Translations under genes and position numbers: made by a program | Source: Albifimbria verrucaria | Lineage: Eukaryota > Ascomycota > Sordariomycetes > Hypocreales > Stachybotryaceae | NCBI GenBank assembly: GCA_020081605.1 | Contig: JAHREC010000049.1 | Span: forward strand, 2,046,001 to 2,110,000 | DNA length: 64,000 nt | Direction: 5' to 3' | In this document: one piece after another, positions 59,296-64,000 of the stretch | Layout: every line of letters starts with the position of its first letter | Position numbering within the stretch: position 1 is the stretch's first letter | The notes under the pieces: model-generated | What the model was told of the DNA's origin: nothing | Databases searched by the model: none | Seen by the model: the letters and a program-made list of their open reading frames with translations, nothing else

Positions 59296-61423
59296 TGTGA
59301 CTGTGGTGAGAAGCGACGATGGTATAGAGGAGATGAAACGCGACGAAGAGAAGAAAGAAAGACTTGTTCGCTAAGGCTGAGGTAAGATGTAGGTGAAGTG
59401 TATGCGCGTTATCGACGCAGGATACGGAGGACGAGTGGTTGCAAGCTGGTTTATCAGATGCTTGGGTGTGCTGGGCTGGCTACATCATTCTGTCGCTGAA
59501 CTTTTGCGACCCCGCCATGGAAAGGTGTTTGGGTGCCCCGCCTTATTTTCTGCATTGCCCACCTTTTGCTCTGAGTCACTACGACTCATACTGGGGAATC
59601 ATGCTGCTGTCATGACCCGTTACTTATGAGTCGAGAAGACTGGAAGCGGCGCCATGAAGTATGTGTTTGCAGGCAGCGTTGACTGTCGCATCAGATGTAG
59701 CGGCAAGATGCAAGATTCTCGTAGGAAATACTGGTTGTCATGCAAAAGCCCTCATTGCATAGCCTAGATGAGGCCTGGGCATCTGCGTGGGTAATGCGTT
59801 GCACCAAAGTTCAGGCAGGAGGCCTGAAATAACCCTCCTGTAATCAATATCACATAGCTTTATTGGTGTTTGTTAGCATGTTCCAAACCATGGGATTATG
59901 GATGGGCTGTATGGAACAAGCATCCTGACCATACAAAGCCGTGGTTGGCGGGATGGCGTTATTGTTCGCACCAGTCCTGAAAGAATTATAGTACGCTATC
60001 ATGTGTTGATCGTTTGAACATCAGTTCGTGTTTTGTTGTTTTATTTCATCTTTGCTTCGTTTTTTCTCATGATTTTGGTGTCGACAGATGCGATGCTGCC
60101 GTGCCTTGTAGGCGGTGCATATTCGTTGGTCGTCTGCTTGGTTGAATACAATATGCTGCGTTGCCACTACCACTGGTTCCGTATGGAGTATACTATTCCA
60201 AGATGGGCATGTGCAAACGATGGCATTTCTCAACATAGCAACCGTCTCGCCTCGTGTACAGGCTTCACGCTCATGTGATACTTTAACTGCAAAGTTGGGA
60301 CATGACGTACCAGAAACGTGCAGAGAGCTATGCTGAAACAACAAGCAAAGTGTAGCCTGTGCCACCCAACTCAGCTTGCCAGCATCATTGCTTACTTTCT
60401 AGCATGTGGCTATGAGTCCAGCTCACCTGGTTGAGGATCCCACCCAGGCAGCTGTGGACGGAGCCAAAACCCAGCATGCACCGCCAAACGCAAAGCCTCA
60501 AATTGATACCCCGAAAGTGAGGCAATCGGAATTACGTATGAGTCGCCTCTTCGCCATCCATGGATTGCCATTGTACGTTGCCCATGCCCTGCTCGGTTGC
60601 CGGTGCTGACTGGAATGCTAAACGGAATTGGGACGAGAGCTGTCACAAACTGGGAAATAAGCTTGGTCAATCCAGGTACCTACTGCTTCTGGCTGGAATA
60701 TCGATCAGGTCTGACACAGAACAAGTCTTGGGGCAGCAAATGCCTAAACCACGTATCCTGGTTGCCACCATGCGGTCGAACTTCTCCGCGAGTCCCCCAC
60801 ATGGATGCAGATGCGACCCAGGAGGATAAGTTCAGTCAGTCTTAAGTACAAAAGTGCCATGAAGATGGAGAAGATAAAGCGATAGTGTCAATGTTGGGCC
60901 TAGCCTGAGTGGCCACCAGATGCCCATCAAGGTACAGTCCCTGTGCGGATATAGACGGACAACAAACAGGGTACACCATCCGTGGGGATGACTGAGGTGA
61001 AGCCGTGTACCTTGCATTGTACCTGGCGATTCATGCGGGGTACTGGACACTGCTCTAACAGCAGCGCTCTAAATCTCGCGGCAGGCCTGCTAGAGCTGGC
61101 GCATCGGCTACTCGGCGCAGCAAAGGGTACCTGAGCGGATAAGCACAGATCTGGTTGTGGGGTCGTTGCTGGGCAGCTCTCCGTTTCAGCCAGTGGCCTG
61201 CGACCAGTCAGTGGCTGGCGCTACCACCCAGCGACAGCAGACTGCAGACATTACGTCGCCGTCCTTATCTCCTCTCATGTGACTGTCTGCCTGGGTAGCT
61301 CCCTGCTCCTCCAGCCCTTCTCCCTCCCGCGTCCTTCTCTCCGCTGTCATCCCTCCTTCTCCTCTCCATCGAAACATCGTCAATCCATTTGCTGTCTTCA
61401 TTGCAGCAATCATCACCGTCATC
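59296..61423. other. Intergenic region, 2.1 kb
   Basis: Divergent promoter space between SDO1 (minus) and carboxypeptidase Y (plus). The frames at 60021-60365, 60406-60845 and 60832-61050 lack domains. Two GGTACC-type motifs occur (60674-60681 and about 61126). Confidence 0.4.
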
Positions 61424-63133
61424 ATGCGGTTCACTACCACCTCCGCCCTGCTTCTGGGCGCTGCCTCCACGGCCGTCGGTCTCCAAGATCAGAAGATCCT
61501 TGGCGGCGCCTCCGGCTTCGGCTTCGACCTCGATGCTGAGTCCTGGATCAAGCCTCTCGAGGAGAAGTTTGGCGAGTTCACCTCCGAGGCCAAGGCCACT
61601 TGGGACGAGGTCGCCATGCTCGCTCCCGGTGCCTTCGATGCCTTCAAGAAGCACGTCATTGGTGCTAAGACCAAGCCCAACAACCGTAAATCCGACTCCA
61701 AGTGGGATCACGTCGTGAAGGGTGCCGACCTCCAGTCCATCCGCATTACGGATGAGAACGGCGATTCTCGCCGCAAGATCGGCGGCAAGCTCGAGCCCTA
61801 CAACCTGCGTGTCAAGAAGGTTGATCCCGCCAAGCTCGGCGTCGACTCCGTCAAGCAGTACAGTGGTTACCTTGATGACGAGGAGAACGACAAGCATCTC
61901 TTTTACTGTAAGTGCAGCTTATCCCGCTCAGCTGGCGCTGACAATGTACAATGCTGACAATGTGCAGGGTTCTTTGAGTCCCGAAACGACCCCGAGAACG
62001 ACCCTGTTGTTCTCTGGCTCAACGGTGGCCCAGGCTGCTCTTCGCTGACCGGCCTCTTCCTGGAGCTCGGCCCTGCCACCATCAACAAGAAGATTGAGGT
62101 TGTCAGCAACCCCTACGCCTGGAACAACAATGCTTCCGTCATCTTCCTTGACCAGCCCATCAACGTCGGCTACTCCTACGGCCGCGGCAAGGTCAGCACC
62201 ACCGTCGATGCTGGTAAGGACGTTTACGCGCTCCTGTCTCTCTTCTTCCACCAGTTCCCCGAGTATGCCAAGCAGGACTTCCACATTGCTGGCGAGTCTT
62301 ACGGTGGTCACTACGTCCCCGCCTTCTCCTCGGAGATTCTGTCCCACAAGGACCGCAACATCAACCTTAAGAGCATCCTGGTCGGCAACGGTCTGACCGA
62401 TGGCTACACTCAGTACGAGTACTACCGCCCCATGGCCTGCGGTGATGGTGGCTACCCTGCCGTCCTCGACGAGAGCTCGTGCCGCTCCATGGACAACGCC
62501 CTGCCCCGCTGCCAGTCTCTCATCAAGTCTTGCTACGACAGTGAGAGCGCCTGGACCTGCGTGCCCGCCGCCATGTACTGCAACTCCGCCATGATCGGTC
62601 CCTACCAGCGCACCGGTGCCAACCCCTACGACGTCCGCATGAAGTGCGAGGACGACGGCAACCTGTGCTACGAGGCTCTCGGCTGGATCTCACAGTGGCT
62701 GAACAAGGCTGAGGTCATGGAGGCTCTCGGAGTTGAGGTTGATGGCTACGACAGCTGCAACTTCGACGTCAACCGTGACTTCCTTCTCCACGGTGACTGG
62801 ATGTTCCCAATGTTCCGCCTTGTCCCCAACCTGCTGGAGCAGATCCCTGTCCTCATCTACGCTGGTGACGCCGACTTCATCTGCAACTGGCTCGGAAACC
62901 GTGCTTGGGTCAACGCTCTTGAGTGGAAGGGCCAGAAGGGCTTTGCCCAGGCCGAGACCAAGCCCCTGGAGATTTCCGAGGACAAGAAGACCCACAAGTA
63001 CGGTGAGGTCAAGAGCAGCGGCAACTTCACCTTTATGCAGATCTTCAAGGCCGGCCACATGACGCCTCTGGACCAGCCCGAGGCCTCGGTCGACTTCCTC
63101 AACCGCTGGCTGCGCGGCGAGTGGGTCGAGTAA
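61424..63133 (+). CDS. Vacuolar carboxypeptidase Y (serine carboxypeptidase, S10)
   Basis: Vacuolar serine carboxypeptidase that removes C-terminal residues from peptides; orthologous to yeast PRC1 and Aspergillus cpyA. 549 residues from exons 61424-61907 and 61968-63133, frame intact. A signal peptide ([19 protein letters not shown]) is followed by a propeptide of about 120 residues, then the S10 domain. Catalytic Ser is in GESYGGHY, Asp in [13 protein letters not shown] and His in [12 protein letters not shown]; the oxyanion region is [13 protein letters not shown]. Substrate and disulfide features include [27 protein letters not shown] and [10 protein letters not shown]. The intron splits the Trp codon before [11 protein letters not shown]. 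The gene is complete and shows no indel despite its length. Confidence 0.97.
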
Positions 63134-64000
63134 GCTGGTCAAAGGACCAGAGTAATGTGGTTAAGGAAACAAGTTGGAAGACTGTATAGTAAAGTACATA
63201 GGTACAGACTGCACCTTACCTAGCGATTTTTGAATAGCATTGTGCATCAAACATATTAGTGTTGAGCGACTTTTTAAAGTATTCTACGTGAATGATTTGA
63301 ATTGCATAAAGTGCCGCCGTTAAGTCATGGCATGGTGACAGTATCTATGTCTGTTATGTGTTGGGTAGGATATGTCGTGCATCGTGATGTGCTGGTGGTA
63401 CGGATGTAGGTCGATCCAGTAATCAGGTCTCGGCCGAGTTGTACGACCAAGTAATTATGGAGTTCGGCCCCGGAACGGACAGGACATGTCACGGCAAGGC
63501 AAATATGCGGAGAGAACTTTACAACAAAAAGCCCGATAGGGGGCAGCTAGATAGGTAGATAGCATGGCACAGCGGCTGCTCAAGCACGTTCATGCTCTGA
63601 GGGCTGTGCCTCGGCTTGCCAGGATGTTCAGAGAAGGCAAAAGGAAGCACGCCATGGGGTGACGAGGATGGCGATGCTTGGCGAAAAAGTATAGATTTCA
63701 CTCATTCCAGAAGAAATCCGGAGGCGATAAGACGGTGAGGGTGGAGGAGGGAGCGGGGAAAAGGAAAGGGTTGCGTGCCGAAATTGTTGAGGATGGTGAA
63801 GAGCGTGCTTGACGATCCATGACTTTGTTGGCCAAGAGGAGCACCGTACCACCAAGGGTGGGTATTGTCAGTGGCTCATTATTATTATTTTTCATTCGCT
63901 GCTTATTGTATAGTACGTTACTTGTGCTCTTGGATTTGCCCTTGCATGGGTTCGTGAGGCGATTGACGTTTTGCCTGACTGACATTGAACATCATAGCGG
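63134..64000. other. Downstream region of carboxypeptidase Y to window end
   Basis: 3' UTR and intergenic DNA. The minus-strand frames at 63519-63985 overlap in different frames and have no domain. A GGTAC motif is at 63201-63205. If a minus-strand gene begins beyond the edge, its end may lie here, but I cannot see it. Confidence 0.35.

Noticed and set aside
61265..61897. 210-codon minus-strand frame opposite carboxypeptidase Y
   Set aside because: Codon-bias shadow with no domain; the plus strand is an intact S10 protease.

Overview
This window is nuclear DNA of a filamentous ascomycete, most probably a Sordariomycete and plausibly Hypocreales. The evidence is short introns of about 45-145 bp with GTRNGT donors and YAG acceptors, pyrimidine-rich leaders, Zn2Cys6 and hybrid-histidine-kinase genes, tricalbin, carboxypeptidase Y, GH16, CE16 and GT34 genes, and long intergenic spaces. 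I cannot name the species.

Layout from left to right. 1-9039: the 5' part of a short-chain dehydrogenase (minus), divergent from a gene (plus) that fuses a flavin monooxygenase to an acetoacetate-decarboxylase-like domain. These are followed by a FYVE/RING zinc-finger protein and a Zn2Cys6 regulator. 9040-11770: a gene-free AT-rich gap. 11771-17902: a GAF-type hybrid histidine kinase and a secreted SGNH/CE16 esterase. 20732-29228: tricalbin (ER-plasma membrane contact sites), proteasome subunit beta-5 (PRE2) and, on minus, the mitochondrial tRNA t6A synthase QRI7. 29661-32686 (minus): a proline/serine-rich single-pass membrane protein. 36714-38221: a Mnn10-type GT34 mannosyltransferase with a long leader free of ATG. 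42450-48479: a GH16 glucanase, a MAPEG protein, a small secreted cysteine-containing protein and a SUT-like sugar symporter (minus). 49982-56474: a multi-pass membrane protein, a Ser-rich small protein and an F-box-like protein. 57338-63133: ribosomal protein S18, SBDS/SDO1 (minus, convergent with S18) and carboxypeptidase Y.

Two observations cover the whole window. First, many genes carry one- or two-base indels that break the frame. Most lie in short C or G runs, and the conserved essential PRE2 is among them. This looks like homopolymer error in the assembly rather than a region full of pseudogenes, so I annotate whole genes across these breaks and list where they fall. Second, most genes are housekeeping or cell-surface genes. 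The one candidate for unusual metabolism is the left end: dehydrogenase, monooxygenase-decarboxylase fusion and a nearby regulator.

I found no CRISPR array, rRNA, convincing tRNA or intact transposon. Intron borders were chosen by eye from reading frame and family conservation, without transcript data.
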